From an uncultured Flavobacteriales bacterium (GTDB lineage: Bacteria > Bacteroidota > Bacteroidia > Flavobacteriales_D > Crocinitomicaceae), in the NCBI GenBank assembly GCA_905478665.1, contig CAJQJL010000049.1:1-56589 (forward strand): a stretch of DNA of 56,589 bases, read 5' to 3'. A program made the position numbers and the translations under genes. This document shows, piece after piece, positions 31,908-40,889 of the stretch. The notes beneath the pieces were generated by a model. That model did no database searches. It worked only from the letters and a program-made list of their open reading frames with translations, and was not told the DNA's origin. Position 1 is the stretch's first letter; each line of letters begins with the position of its first letter.

Positions 31908-32339
31908 CTATCGATGAATAACAAAATCTACACGACGGTTGATGATTTCGTCTTCTTCTGTTTTTTCAGGAAAAGCCAGTGGAAGCGTGTCGCTGTAACC
32001 TTTGTAACTCATGCGCGAAGGGTCCACTCCAAGTCGGATTAAAAATTTATAAGCATTTTTTGCACGTTTGCAGCTGATACGTTCGCTCGGTCCGCAACAG
32101 ACATGGCCACGGATGTGAACAGTCCACGTTGGATTTTTTTCCAAAACCTCTACAAGATATTCCAATACGTACTGGTAGTTCATGTCAACATGTGTGCTAC
32201 TTCCAACGTAACGCATGCTATGTTCATAAAGAAAAACAGACGAATCAGCGGGGTTCAGTAGTGCAGGCGAATTGTCATTTTGGGCGTGAACACCAAACGT
32301 AAAGAATAAGCATAGAAAGAAGAAGGACTGGCGTCTCAT
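31908..32339 (-). CDS. OmpA-like peptidoglycan-associated protein
   Basis: A 143-residue periplasmic protein with a signal peptide (MRRQSFFFLCLFFTFGVHAQ). The OmpA-like domain is seen in YLVEVLEKNPTWTVHIRGHV, SERISCKRAKNAYKFLIRLGVDP and MSYKGYSDTLP, with NRRVDFVI at the end (usual motif NRRVE). OmpA domains bind peptidoglycan. It lacks a beta-barrel or lipobox, so it is a small standalone form. The region before the domain is short. It is transcribed leftwards, possibly alone, 55 bases from the STAS-like gene. Confidence 0.9.
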   Translation of the reverse strand: MRRQSFFFLCLFFTFGVHAQNDNSPALLNPADSSVFLYEHSMRYVGSSTHVDMNYQYVLEYLVEVLEKNPTWTVHIRGHVCCGPSERISCKRAKNAYKFLIRLGVDPSRMSYKGYSDTLPLAFPEKTEEDEIINRRVDFVIHR

Positions 32340-32350
32340 GTTGTCGACGA

Positions 32351-32614
32351 CTATCTTCTTTTACGGGGTTTCTGTTTGAATATCATTCTACCAGCTACGA
32401 TAAGAACAATTGCACCAATAGTAGATGTAATGATAACTCCTTTCCATCCTGACGATGCTGAGATATCGAAGACACCGAGCAACCAGTTCCCTACAAATCC
32501 TCCAGAGATACCAAGAATAATATTTAATAAAACACCAGTTGATTTAGAGCGCATGATAGCACCTGCTAACCAGCCAGAAACGGCACCGATGATCACAGAA
32601 ATTAATATATCCAT
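32351..32614 (-). CDS. GlsB/YeaQ/YmgE family stress-response membrane protein
   Basis: An 87-residue integral membrane protein with three hydrophobic spans: LISVIIGAVSGWLAGAIM, IILGISGGFVGNWLLGV and IITSTIGAIVLIVAGRMI. The glycine-rich GxSGWLAG and GxSGGFVGNWL motifs define the transglycosylase-associated (GlsB) family. The ending KQKPRKRR is basic and cytoplasmic. These small proteins are linked to envelope stress; the molecular role is not known. It is followed 11 bases later by the OmpA-like gene, so the two may be co-transcribed. Confidence 0.92.
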   Translation of the reverse strand: MDILISVIIGAVSGWLAGAIMRSKSTGVLLNIILGISGGFVGNWLLGVFDISASSGWKGVIITSTIGAIVLIVAGRMIFKQKPRKRR

Positions 32615-32647
32615 TGTGTAAATTTTAGTTTCAATATACTAAAAAAC

Positions 32648-32679
32648 AGCCCTCGGTTGGAATTTCCAATTCGAGGGCT
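32648..32679 (-). terminator. Rho-independent terminator (bidirectional)
   Basis: AGCCCTCG (32648-32655) pairs with CGAGGGCT (32672-32679), with more pairing inside (TTGGAA/TTCCAA). T-rich runs on both sides allow termination either way. It lies after the stop of the M16 gene at 32700 (leftward) and shields the GlsB gene. Confidence 0.8.
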
Positions 32680-32699
32680 TTTTCTTGGAAGTACTTGAT

Positions 32700-34790
32700 T
32701 TATTTGTAAGTGTTTATGTCAATTTTGGCATTGAGTGTTCTTGAAAGAACCTTTCCTTCAAAATTCGCACCACCAGCGGAAATTACAATTTTCATTGGAA
32801 AGACGAACCCATCGTGTTCTTCATATTCACTAAAAGTCATTGTAGTTTCTTCTGTTTCTCCATCCTTCGTCTTTATAGATGTGCTAACAAGTTTGTAAAA
32901 AGTTTCTTTGTCAAAATAGTCGTAGGTTTCAGATTCACCATCTTCCAGTTTCAAGACATAACAGTCTTTACCTTCTTTGTTTTCAATACCGATAAGTTCG
33001 TAGACCATTCCAGATCTGTTATAATTCATTTCTGGAATTATACCATAGGATTTTTGCTTAGCGACGACCTCTTCAAAGGTGAGTTCTGTTGTTCCCGTCT
33101 GCATACTGTTTGTTGCTCCAGCAGTACCGTCGAAATAAGAACGTTGGAAGACCATTCCTTGTCCTTCCATCTTTTGGCCTTCAATGTTTGGTTTTATCCA
33201 AACACGTGTCAATTTCATAGGAAACGGAACCTGAGCCATAGATAATTCAATGACTTCTTCCATAGACTTCACCTTTTTCATCTTCTTCGCTAGCTCTTTC
33301 TCGGAACTTGTTTTGGTAACCGCTGCAATGTGGTTTGCGAGAAGCAATTCTTTACTAATGTCAGCGGGGAGTATCTCTTTGCTTTCGTTTCCAAATGCGT
33401 CAAGCTTTTCAATGTTTCCATCTTGATCGAATACAAGGAGTTTTTCCAAGTTCTCTTCATTTCCTACAACCACAATGTTGCAATGCTCAGCTGTTAAATA
33501 TTTTTTTGCGACTTCTAACAAGTCCTCTTTAGTGATAGCCTCCAACTTCTTTAGGTACGTTTGGTAATAATCTTTAGGAAGATCATTTTTGATAATGTTC
33601 AATGCAAAACGCGCTATTGTTGCAGGGTTTTCTAATGATCTAGCAAAAGCACCAGCCATTGATGATTTGGTTAAATTGATCTCATCATCTTCTACCAAAG
33701 CAGAGGTGAGTCTTTCCAATTCGTACATTATTTGAGTAATCGCACTATCGGTCACCTCATTTCTAAAGTTTCCGCCTGCTGAAAACCAACTTCCGTTTTC
33801 TGTCACATTAATGCTAGATCGGCAACCGTAGGTATATGCTTTATCTTCTCGAAGATTTTGCATCAAACGATTTCCAAATGCACCTCCTCCAAGTACACCA
33901 TTCAATACCTTTAGTTTCAAGTAGTCTTCATGACTTGGATCGATATTAATTGGATAAGTGATTGATATGGCAGACTGAACAGCTCCTGGCTTTTTTACAA
34001 ATACAACTCGATTCTTTGTCGTAGAAGCAAAAGTTCCAAGTTTAGTCGTGTTAGGTTTTCCACCTTGCCATGCACTGAAGTACTTTTCAACCATTTCAGT
34101 TGCCTTTTCTCGGTTGATGTCGCCGACAATAACTAAGTAACTTGCTTGTGGCGTAAATACACTTTTATAGTATTCAACGATGGCATTTCTATTGATGTTT
34201 GCCAAAGTAGCGTCTGTCATCACTTCACCATATGGATGTCCAGCAAAATTTGCTTTGGAAACAGCATTTCGCAACATTGCGTCAGGATCTGATTTGGTAG
34301 AAAGAAGACCTGATTCATTTTGTTTTATAATACGATCTACTTCGTCTTGCGGGAAACTTGCATTCAACAGTATGTCTGACATTAACGTTAATCCTTTGTC
34401 CATGTGTTTCGTCAAACAAGATAAACGCAAAGAGTTTTGGCTAGCCCTCAATCGTGCACCAACATAGTCTATTTCTCCATCAATTTGATCTTTTGTTCGG
34501 TTGCTTGTTCCAGACATAATTAGTGATCCAGCTACTTCAGAAAGCCCTGCAAGTTCACCTTCCAGTTCTGGAGTTGCTCCCATGTATAGTCCAAAAGAAA
34601 CTTTTGGGAGTTTATGGTTCTCTGAGAGTACTACTGTTATACCGTTTTCTGTTGTAAAGACTTCAGAATCGTCAATGTTAATGCTTGGCGCTGGCGCAGC
34701 GGTAGGTCGAACTGATCTATCCAACTGACTATGAAGTACAGATGGTAGAATGAATGCGAGTGTTAGAATAAGATTTTTCATAGTTTCCAA
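32700..34790 (-). CDS. M16 family peptidase subunit lacking HxxEH, with C-terminal extra domain
   Basis: A 696-residue exported protein with a Sec signal (LILTLAFILPSVLHSQ). The N-terminal 480 residues form an M16 fold (ENGITVVLSENHKLPKVSF; NLREDKAYTYGC has the R/Y pair) but the zinc motif HxxEH is absent, where the text reads GLSEVAGSLIMSG. The last 200 residues are a separate all-beta domain (QMKTG..TELTFEEV; YELIGIENKEGKDCYVLK; FPMKIVIS) like the small outer-membrane lipoprotein domains seen fused to such subunits. M16 complexes pair one active and one inactive subunit. Here the partner is the gene directly upstream (34794-36266, 3-base gap). Confidence 0.93.
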   Translation of the reverse strand: METMKNLILTLAFILPSVLHSQLDRSVRPTAAPAPSINIDDSEVFTTENGITVVLSENHKLPKVSFGLYMGATPELEGELAGLSEVAGSLIMSGTSNRTKDQIDGEIDYVGARLRASQNSLRLSCLTKHMDKGLTLMSDILLNASFPQDEVDRIIKQNESGLLSTKSDPDAMLRNAVSKANFAGHPYGEVMTDATLANINRNAIVEYYKSVFTPQASYLVIVGDINREKATEMVEKYFSAWQGGKPNTTKLGTFASTTKNRVVFVKKPGAVQSAISITYPINIDPSHEDYLKLKVLNGVLGGGAFGNRLMQNLREDKAYTYGCRSSINVTENGSWFSAGGNFRNEVTDSAITQIMYELERLTSALVEDDEINLTKSSMAGAFARSLENPATIARFALNIIKNDLPKDYYQTYLKKLEAITKEDLLEVAKKYLTAEHCNIVVVGNEENLEKLLVFDQDGNIEKLDAFGNESKEILPADISKELLLANHIAAVTKTSSEKELAKKMKKVKSMEEVIELSMAQVPFPMKLTRVWIKPNIEGQKMEGQGMVFQRSYFDGTAGATNSMQTGTTELTFEEVVAKQKSYGIIPEMNYNRSGMVYELIGIENKEGKDCYVLKLEDGESETYDYFDKETFYKLVSTSIKTKDGETEETTMTFSEYEEHDGFVFPMKIVISAGGANFEGKVLSRTLNAKIDINTYK

Positions 34791-34793
34791 ATG

Positions 34794-36266
34794 TTATTTT
34801 TCCTCTTCTTTAGGTAGGTAGTGTAATATGATGCGAGCATCTTGTGTCAAGTACTTTTTTGCAACGCGCTGAATATCCTCACGAGTAACGTTCAGGTAAT
34901 TTTCCAGCTCATTGTTAATCTTATTCGCTCCACCATTGTAAACATGGTTGTTCGCTAAATTTTCTGCGATTCCAGCGACAGATGAGTTCGAAGAGATAAA
35001 GTCGTTTTCGTATTGGTTACGAATTTTCTCAAACTCTTCCTGTGCAATTAGTTCACTTTTAATCAGTTCTATTTGATTGTCGAATTCAAGTTGAATTGAG
35101 TCGAGTGGAACATCTTTGGCAGCGATTGCCGCAAAAATTCCTAGACCTGCATCTTCCAAGCCATATGAAAAGGAGAAAGCAAATTGTGCCATCTGTTTTT
35201 TCTCTACAAGTGTCTTGTTTATTCGCGATGAAGCACCTCCAGAGAGAACATCATTCATCATTTGAAGTGCATACATGTCTTTGTGAGTTTCTTCTGGAAA
35301 CTGATACGCCATAAATAATCCTGGTAATTGAATGTTGTCGTAAATTACATCCTCAATTACTTTGTTCAATTGCTCTGTCGCCTTTTCTGGGCGAGGAATA
35401 TCAATTGGTGTTGCAGCGTACTTTTTTAACAGTTTAGAAGCCGCAGCATCTTTTGACTTCATGAAGTTGTTTGCATCGAATTTATCCTTTGATACGCCGT
35501 ATTTCCCAGTAAATTCAGTCTCTGGTAAATTCTCAAAGTCGCGAAATAAGTTAATCGCTTGTCCTTTGGGCATAGAAGCAAAGTATTTATTGATCCATGC
35601 TTTCGTTTCTTCAATATCTAAATCGCCCGCAATGGATAATGTTGCGTTTGCTGGAACATAAAAGGTTCTGTAAAAATTCACGTAGTCTTCTTCTTGAGCT
35701 GCGTCCAAATGCTCCATGCTTCCAATTGGTTGCCAGTTATATGGGTGTACCGTAAACATTCGTTTAAATGTTTCTCCAATAAACGTTGCGTAGGGTTGGT
35801 TGTCAATTCGCTGACGCTTTTCTTCCTTAACAACGCTACGTTGTGTTTCAATTCCTTCGTTATCAACTTTTGCATGCAGTAAACGCTCGCTTTCCAACCA
35901 AAGACCAAGTTCTAGTTGGTTCGATGGGAGAATTTCGTAATAAAACGTTCTGTCATGGGAAGTATTGGCGTTTAGTGTTCCACCATTCTTCTCAACTAAT
36001 TCACTGTATTCTCCGCGACCAATATTCGTTGATCCTTCAAATAGTAAGTGCTCAAAAAAGTGGGCGAATCCAGTTCTTTCTGGCTTCTCGTTTTTCGATC
36101 CTACATGATACATGACCGATACAGCAACGATAGGTGTCGCGTGTTCCTCATGTAAAATGACGTGAATTCCATTGTCTAAATCATATTCAACAAACTCGAT
36201 TTCGCGTTGAGCCAAATTTGTGAAAGACAATCCCGACAAGATTGCTGTAATAAATAAGTACCTCAT
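34794..36266 (-). CDS. M16 family zinc metallopeptidase (active subunit)
   Basis: A 490-residue exported protein with a short Sec signal (MRYLFITAILSGLSFTNLAQ). The zinc site HxxEH is seen at residues 69-73 (HFFEH), with the third ligand Glu downstream in VDNEGIETQRSVVKEE. It corresponds to PqqL/processing-peptidase-like enzymes that degrade peptides in the periplasm. It is followed by the inactive partner 3 bases later. No pigment genes are nearby, so general peptide turnover is the likely role. The motifs show that the protein is catalytically complete. Confidence 0.94.
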   Translation of the reverse strand: MRYLFITAILSGLSFTNLAQREIEFVEYDLDNGIHVILHEEHATPIVAVSVMYHVGSKNEKPERTGFAHFFEHLLFEGSTNIGRGEYSELVEKNGGTLNANTSHDRTFYYEILPSNQLELGLWLESERLLHAKVDNEGIETQRSVVKEEKRQRIDNQPYATFIGETFKRMFTVHPYNWQPIGSMEHLDAAQEEDYVNFYRTFYVPANATLSIAGDLDIEETKAWINKYFASMPKGQAINLFRDFENLPETEFTGKYGVSKDKFDANNFMKSKDAAASKLLKKYAATPIDIPRPEKATEQLNKVIEDVIYDNIQLPGLFMAYQFPEETHKDMYALQMMNDVLSGGASSRINKTLVEKKQMAQFAFSFSYGLEDAGLGIFAAIAAKDVPLDSIQLEFDNQIELIKSELIAQEEFEKIRNQYENDFISSNSSVAGIAENLANNHVYNGGANKINNELENYLNVTREDIQRVAKKYLTQDARIILHYLPKEEEK

Positions 36267-36398
36267 TGTAATGTATTAAGGGTTATAACGAATACAAAGA
36301 AAGCAAGAAAACTGGAATTTATGGGGAATAAATAGGAGACATAACCGTTAATCCTGTATACAAGAAAGGGCTTCACCCAGTGTGGCTTGAAAATTGTT

Positions 36399-36406
36399 TA
36401 ACTTTG
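36399..36406 (+). promoter_or_regulatory. Candidate -7 element very close to a start codon
   Basis: TAACTTTG fits TAnnTTTG but ends only 4 bases before the ATG at 36411. If used, transcription would begin at or within the first codons, so the mRNA would be leaderless or nearly so. No matching TTG is at the correct distance. Confidence 0.3.
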
Positions 36407-36410
36407 CCAC

Positions 36411-37490
36411 ATGAAAAATATTCTCCTTGGATGTGCATTCCTGTTGTCTTTTACAAGCCAATCTCAAGACGTTGTGCCACTCATCGATTTTAACGGTTTT
36501 TTTAAGAGTTTTCAAAATGGTTTCTTCCGTCAGATTGAATTTCAACCTATCAAGAGCTTTAAGGCAGGTGATGATGTTGTTGCCTACATAGACTTTCGCG
36601 GAAATTTAAGGGTCTTTGATGGATCGAAGCCAATGGATTTGGCCAACATGAATGTAGAGTATGAAGTATCTGACAACCTTCTTATTTGGAAGATTGGAGA
36701 AACAATCAACATGTGGGACGATGGAAGGAAGCAGACACTCACATTTAACGGTCGCAACTATTGGGTGAGGGATAGTATCATTGTGTTTGAGGATTTGCGT
36801 TACAACTCAGTGAATGCCTATTACAAAGGCGAAATCCATATGCTTTACACAAGCATGGGAGATGTGGATGTACCCGATTTTATCGGTGAGAACATTGTTG
36901 CATTTAGAGATAATGGGAACTTTAACAAAGTGTTTTGGAGAGGAAATATTTATGATTTAGATGTTTCTCACAGTCCTATGACCTTTCACGCGGGTACAGA
37001 TATTCTTGCTTTTAACGATCCGATGACTGGAACCTTTGCTGTTTTCGAAAATGGACAGTTTTTGGATGTTGAGGATTTTCATATGGGCAAGTACAAGGCT
37101 GGTCGCGGATTCATTGTATATGAGAATCAGAATGGTGATTTGATGTATTATTCTAATGGTAAGAAAAAACAACTATCAAATTTTGGTGCCGATTTTTGGG
37201 AAGTCAAAGATGATATTGCCGTTTGGGGTGAGAACTCATTCACCTATGCGCTTGTAAATGGTGAAAAAATCGAAATGGCACGGTATACACCAAAAGATTA
37301 CGTGATAAAAAATGGAGTCGTTGCCTTTCGAAACATAATGGGTGGAGTAAGTGCGCTCATTGATGGCAAGGTTCAGGAGATTACCACACAAATGAACTCC
37401 GAATACTCTATTTTCGGAAATGCGGTACTTATTGAGCTTTTCAATAACTCATATATCCTTTTTAAGGACGGTAGAAAGTTTTCATTGTAG
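36411..37490 (+). CDS. Secreted protein with repeated beta-propeller-like units
   Basis: A 359-residue exported protein with a signal peptide (MKNILLGCAFLLSFTSQSQ). I recognise no named domain. Units of roughly 45-55 residues recur, each with an I/V-V/L-A-F/Y-x-D strand, a short loop, a second strand with F/Y-x-N/D-G and a polar turn, as in ENIVAFRDNGNFNKVF, TDILAFNDPMTGTFAVFENG, RGFIVYENQNGDLMYYSNG, DDIAVWGENSFTYALVNG and NGVVAFRNIMGGVSALIDG. At least six such units can be counted, which suggests a beta-propeller. It stands alone. A surface or periplasmic binding role is likely. Confidence 0.82.
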   Translation: MKNILLGCAFLLSFTSQSQDVVPLIDFNGFFKSFQNGFFRQIEFQPIKSFKAGDDVVAYIDFRGNLRVFDGSKPMDLANMNVEYEVSDNLLIWKIGETINMWDDGRKQTLTFNGRNYWVRDSIIVFEDLRYNSVNAYYKGEIHMLYTSMGDVDVPDFIGENIVAFRDNGNFNKVFWRGNIYDLDVSHSPMTFHAGTDILAFNDPMTGTFAVFENGQFLDVEDFHMGKYKAGRGFIVYENQNGDLMYYSNGKKKQLSNFGADFWEVKDDIAVWGENSFTYALVNGEKIEMARYTPKDYVIKNGVVAFRNIMGGVSALIDGKVQEITTQMNSEYSIFGNAVLIELFNNSYILFKDGRKFSL

Positions 37491-37583
37491 TCATATAGGA
37501 ACAGTTTGTGCTAGAATCTAAGCACGTCAATTGTTTCTCTTGAGAACTTATCAACATTCGCTTAATGAACCAAATAGTCTGTG

Positions 37584-37591
37584 TATCTTTG
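37584..37591 (+). promoter_or_regulatory. Candidate -7 element for DUF4494-pdxH operon
   Basis: TATCTTTG matches TAnnTTTG and lies 29 bases before the ATG at 37620. No clear TTG is at the -33 distance, so only this half is supported. Confidence 0.4.
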
Positions 37592-37619
37592 AAGATTCAT
37601 TTTTATAATATTCCAAACT

Positions 37620-38237
37620 ATGAATAACTGGTTTACAGTCAAAGTAAAATATACGAAGCAACTTGACAATGGGGCTTTGAAAAGAGTTTCTGAGCCATAT
37701 TTATTGGCGGCAATGACATTTACGGATGCAGAAGCAAGAATCTATGAGGAGTTGGGTACAGTAATTCGTGGCGAATTCAATGTTACTGGTATTTCACGAA
37801 CTGAAATCCATGACATTTTCGCTTATGATGATTCTGGAGTCTGGTATAAATGCAAGGCTACATATGACAATATTGATGCCGATACAGAGAAAGCGAAGAA
37901 GGTTTCTCAGAACTTCTTGGTAGAAGCTTCGTCGGTGAAGGAAGCATTCGAGCGTCTAACAGAGAGTCTTAAAGGAATGTTGGTTGATTTTCAGATTCCA
38001 GCAATTAATGTTTCTCCAATTGTTGATATTTTCCCTTACAGCGAGGAATTAGATCGTGAACTTTCTCGAACACCAATTGAAGAGGTTCAAGCAGAGCCTG
38101 AAACGGAAGAGATTGAGGAAGAAGAGGATGAAAGTGAAAACAGTGGAGTCGTATTTTCTGCTTCGGGATCAGATGTTGACGATGAAGACGAGGATGAAGA
38201 CAGCGAAGTTCATGATGACTTCGAAGATGTGGAATGA
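37620..38237 (+). CDS. DUF4494 domain protein
   Basis: A 205-residue cytoplasmic protein with the Bacteroidetes-specific DUF4494 domain over residues 1-150 (NWFTVKVKYTKQLDNG; EPYLLAAMTFTDAEARIYEEL; ISRTEIHDIF; WYKCKATYDN). The C-terminal 60 residues are an extremely acidic tail (EEEEDESENSG; DVDDEDEDEDSEV), longer than in typical members. Function is unknown; relatives are small and conserved across Bacteroidetes. The gene overlaps pdxH by 4 bases (ATGA), which indicates co-translation. A link to vitamin B6 use is suggested only by that. Confidence 0.9.
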   Translation: MNNWFTVKVKYTKQLDNGALKRVSEPYLLAAMTFTDAEARIYEELGTVIRGEFNVTGISRTEIHDIFAYDDSGVWYKCKATYDNIDADTEKAKKVSQNFLVEASSVKEAFERLTESLKGMLVDFQIPAINVSPIVDIFPYSEELDRELSRTPIEEVQAEPETEEIEEEEDESENSGVVFSASGSDVDDEDEDEDSEVHDDFEDVE

Positions 38238-38878
38238 AAGATTTACTCGATAGATTCCGTTTAGGTCATAATGAGTTTGAAAACGGTCGATTGGATGGCA
38301 TTGAAGGAATAAACCCCTTTGATTTGTTCGAACTTTGGATGACTGAAGCTGTTGAAACAGAGGAGCGAGAAGCGAATGCTTTTGTTCTGTCTACAATAGA
38401 TGAGGCGAATAAGCCTAGCTCGCGAATCGTTTACCTGAAAGATATTATCGAGAATCAGTTTGTTCTTTACACAAATTACAACAGTAAGAAGGGCAGGGGG
38501 ATTGCTGCGAATGAAAATGTATCGATGTTGTTCTTTTGGCCAGCAGCTTCACGACAAATCCGTATAGAAGGAACTTGCACGAAAGTGAAGGAGGAGATCA
38601 GCGATGCGTATTTTGCGTCTCGTCCGCGAGCAAGTCAAATTGGGGCTTGGGCGTCGAATCAGAGTCAAGCGTTGCAGGACAGAGCAGAGCTTGAACAGCG
38701 GGTTAAGGATTTTGATGAAAAATTTTCAGGAGAAGTGCCTAGACCGGAACATTGGGGTGGTTTTCAGATAAAACCAGAAGCCTTTGAATTTTGGCAAGGA
38801 AGACCTTCGCGCTTGCACGACCGAATCGTATTTACAGCGGATAATGAGCAATGGAATACCATTAAATTGAACCCATAA
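38234..38878 (+). CDS. pdxH: Pyridoxamine/pyridoxine 5'-phosphate oxidase
   Basis: A 214-residue FMN enzyme oxidising pyridoxine or pyridoxamine phosphate to pyridoxal phosphate, the last step of B6 salvage and synthesis. Family blocks are NAFVLSTIDEANKPSSRIVYLKDI, FVLYTNYNSKKGRGIAANENVSMLFFWP, RQIRIEGTCTKV, YFASRPRASQIGAWAS and PEHWGGFQIKP, ending in EFWQGRPSRLHDRIVF. All are found in order with the usual length. It begins with ATGA over the DUF4494 stop and is followed 4 bases after its stop by the M16 gene. Confidence 0.96.
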   Translation: MKDLLDRFRLGHNEFENGRLDGIEGINPFDLFELWMTEAVETEEREANAFVLSTIDEANKPSSRIVYLKDIIENQFVLYTNYNSKKGRGIAANENVSMLFFWPAASRQIRIEGTCTKVKEEISDAYFASRPRASQIGAWASNQSQALQDRAELEQRVKDFDEKFSGEVPRPEHWGGFQIKPEAFEFWQGRPSRLHDRIVFTADNEQWNTIKLNP

Positions 38879-38882
38879 ATTA

Positions 38883-40115
38883 ATGTTCGAAATCAACCCC
38901 ATATTATTTGAATTATCAAATGGCATCAAAGTTATTTATCTTCAAAAAGATGCTTTTGTTGCACACATGGGAGTTCTGATTCATGGAGGTTCTCGTTTTG
39001 AACGGCCTGAAGAAGAAGGCTTGGCGCACTTTATTGAACATTGCATTTTTAAAGGGACTAAAAAGCGTAGGGCTTTTGATATTTTTACGGATTTAGATTC
39101 TGTTGGCGGAGAGTTGAATGCCTACACCAATAAGGAGGAGATTTGTGTGCATGCGTCTTTTCGAAAAATTCATTTCGGAATTGCCTGCGAATTGTTGGCA
39201 GATATTGTTCAGAATGCGTCATTTCCTGACGATGAAATCGAAAAGGAAAAGGAAGTCGTATTGGATGAAATAATTTCATACATGGACAATCCTGCGGAAC
39301 GGATTTACGATGAGTTTGAAGCTAGACTATTTAAAGGGAATTCCCTTGGTTATAACACGCTCGGGACAAAAGAGTCGGTCAGCTCTTTTACCAGGGAAAA
39401 TATTGTTAGTTACGTCAATCGTTATTTCAAACCGTCGAATATGGTTATTTCTTTCGTTGGAGATATTGCAATTGATGAACTTCGGCGCGTTTTAGAAAAT
39501 GATTTTGGAAGTATTAATGGTGGAGAAGTTGAACACGTCAATGGAAAATTGTTGGATTTTGAACCATTCCACTTAATCGAAAAAAAAGCCAATTTCCAGA
39601 CACATACGGTGATTGGTGGTAGAGCCCCTTCATACAATGATCCTGAGCGTCGTACAATGACATTGTTAACAAATGTCTTGGGAGGACCTGCGCTCAATTC
39701 TCGGTTAATATTGTCGATTCGAGAAAAACATGGATACGCCTACAATATAGAGGCGAATTTCACAGCTTATGCAGATGTTGGCTTCTGGAGCATTTATATG
39801 GGAACTGACAAGAAGTACCTTGAGAAAGCGGTGAAGTTAATTTACGAAGAACTTGATACTATTCGCGATAAAAACTTGACCAAGAAAGAATTGATTGATG
39901 CCAAAGAACAGTTGAAAGGACACATTGCGTTATCATTGGATAGCAATATGGAATTGATGTTCAACCTTGGGAAAAGTGTCATGATTCATGGTAAGGTAGA
40001 CTCCATTCAGGAAATATATCATCAGATAGATAGCATTGATTTGCAGGAAATAAGTAACGTTGCGAAAGACAGTTTTAGACCAGAAAAAATGGCTGAACTG
40101 ATTTACGAGTTTTAG
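38883..40115 (+). CDS. M16 family zinc peptidase (processing-peptidase-like)
   Basis: A 410-residue insulinase-family peptidase without signal peptide. HxxEH is at residues 49-53 (HFIEH), with the distal Glu in NKEEICVHASF and IEKEKEVVLDEIIS. The C-terminal half contains the R/Y pair (SIREKHGYAYNIEA). The size and sequence resemble mitochondrial-processing-peptidase-like bacterial proteins (PqqF-like short form). It is directly downstream of pdxH, presumably in the same operon. It is unrelated to the exported pair at 32700-36266. Confidence 0.94.
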   Translation: MFEINPILFELSNGIKVIYLQKDAFVAHMGVLIHGGSRFERPEEEGLAHFIEHCIFKGTKKRRAFDIFTDLDSVGGELNAYTNKEEICVHASFRKIHFGIACELLADIVQNASFPDDEIEKEKEVVLDEIISYMDNPAERIYDEFEARLFKGNSLGYNTLGTKESVSSFTRENIVSYVNRYFKPSNMVISFVGDIAIDELRRVLENDFGSINGGEVEHVNGKLLDFEPFHLIEKKANFQTHTVIGGRAPSYNDPERRTMTLLTNVLGGPALNSRLILSIREKHGYAYNIEANFTAYADVGFWSIYMGTDKKYLEKAVKLIYEELDTIRDKNLTKKELIDAKEQLKGHIALSLDSNMELMFNLGKSVMIHGKVDSIQEIYHQIDSIDLQEISNVAKDSFRPEKMAELIYEF

Positions 40116-40200
40116 CGATGAAAATTGCGCGATGACTTGTCTTATTGATTCGAAAAAAATGCACTATGATTTATGGGAATCACTTAAAATTAAACTGAAT

Positions 40201-40743
40201 ATGGCTGGAGAATTCGTAAATTTTTATTTGCCTTACGTTGATGCTAATGGAAATGGGATTTCCAATAAAGATCAGGCATTGAGCATTGTTACAGAAGCAC
40301 AAAAACGACTAGCTTCCGGTGCTCCTAGCGTTGCGATTACCTATTCTGCGAATTATGGTCAGTCAATTGAAATTATCAAGACGTACAAAGCTGGTGATTG
40401 GAATACAAATACAGATGGAAAAAATCAGGCAGCGATTATGGCTGATATGGAAAAGCTGATGGGAGGTAAGTATTCATCTTTGCAACACCTTTTGGAAATT
40501 GCACCCATTACTACAATGACATATACTGGTTATGGCGGTCAGACACAGTTTGAAGTGGTTCAGGCCGATCTAGCTCATATTAAATCGCTTCTCGAAAATG
40601 GATGGGATGTTTTAGGATGGATTAATCAAAAATCAGAGCCTGATTATGCTGTTGGTGGTGGTGTAGCAGGAGCTCTCCCTGTTAAGATTAATGATTTGAT
40701 TCAGACCACGCTATCCAATTACGCGAAGCAATATTCAAAATAG
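40201..40743 (+). CDS. Hypothetical protein
   Basis: I do not recognise this 180-residue protein. It is mixed alpha/beta, with no signal peptide, membrane span or metal motif. Notable pieces are VNFYLPYVDANGNGISN, APSVAITYSANYGQ, TMTYTGYGGQTQFEVVQADL and a C-terminal glycine-rich AVGGGVAGALPVKI. The longest frame starts at 40132, but ATG at 40201 (MAGEFVNFYLPYV) reads as a more natural start, and the first 23 residues would be out of style. It follows the M16 gene at 86 bases, with a 219-base gap after it. Confidence 0.7.
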   Translation: MAGEFVNFYLPYVDANGNGISNKDQALSIVTEAQKRLASGAPSVAITYSANYGQSIEIIKTYKAGDWNTNTDGKNQAAIMADMEKLMGGKYSSLQHLLEIAPITTMTYTGYGGQTQFEVVQADLAHIKSLLENGWDVLGWINQKSEPDYAVGGGVAGALPVKINDLIQTTLSNYAKQYSK

Positions 40744-40889
40744 ACATTTGGTCTAAGAAATACCGATTTAGTGACGTTGAGATACCTCGTTATTTGAGCA
40801 ACGATTTCTATGAGTTATGGCATGAATAGGGCGAGTAATGGTTTTGAAATTTAAAATTCGAAGTAGCTTCTTCTTGTAGGTTTTCAAGG

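Noticed and set aside
35843-36115. Rightward frames over the M16 pair
   Set aside because: Antisense to residues around HFFEH, which are strongly conserved; no promoter or family support.
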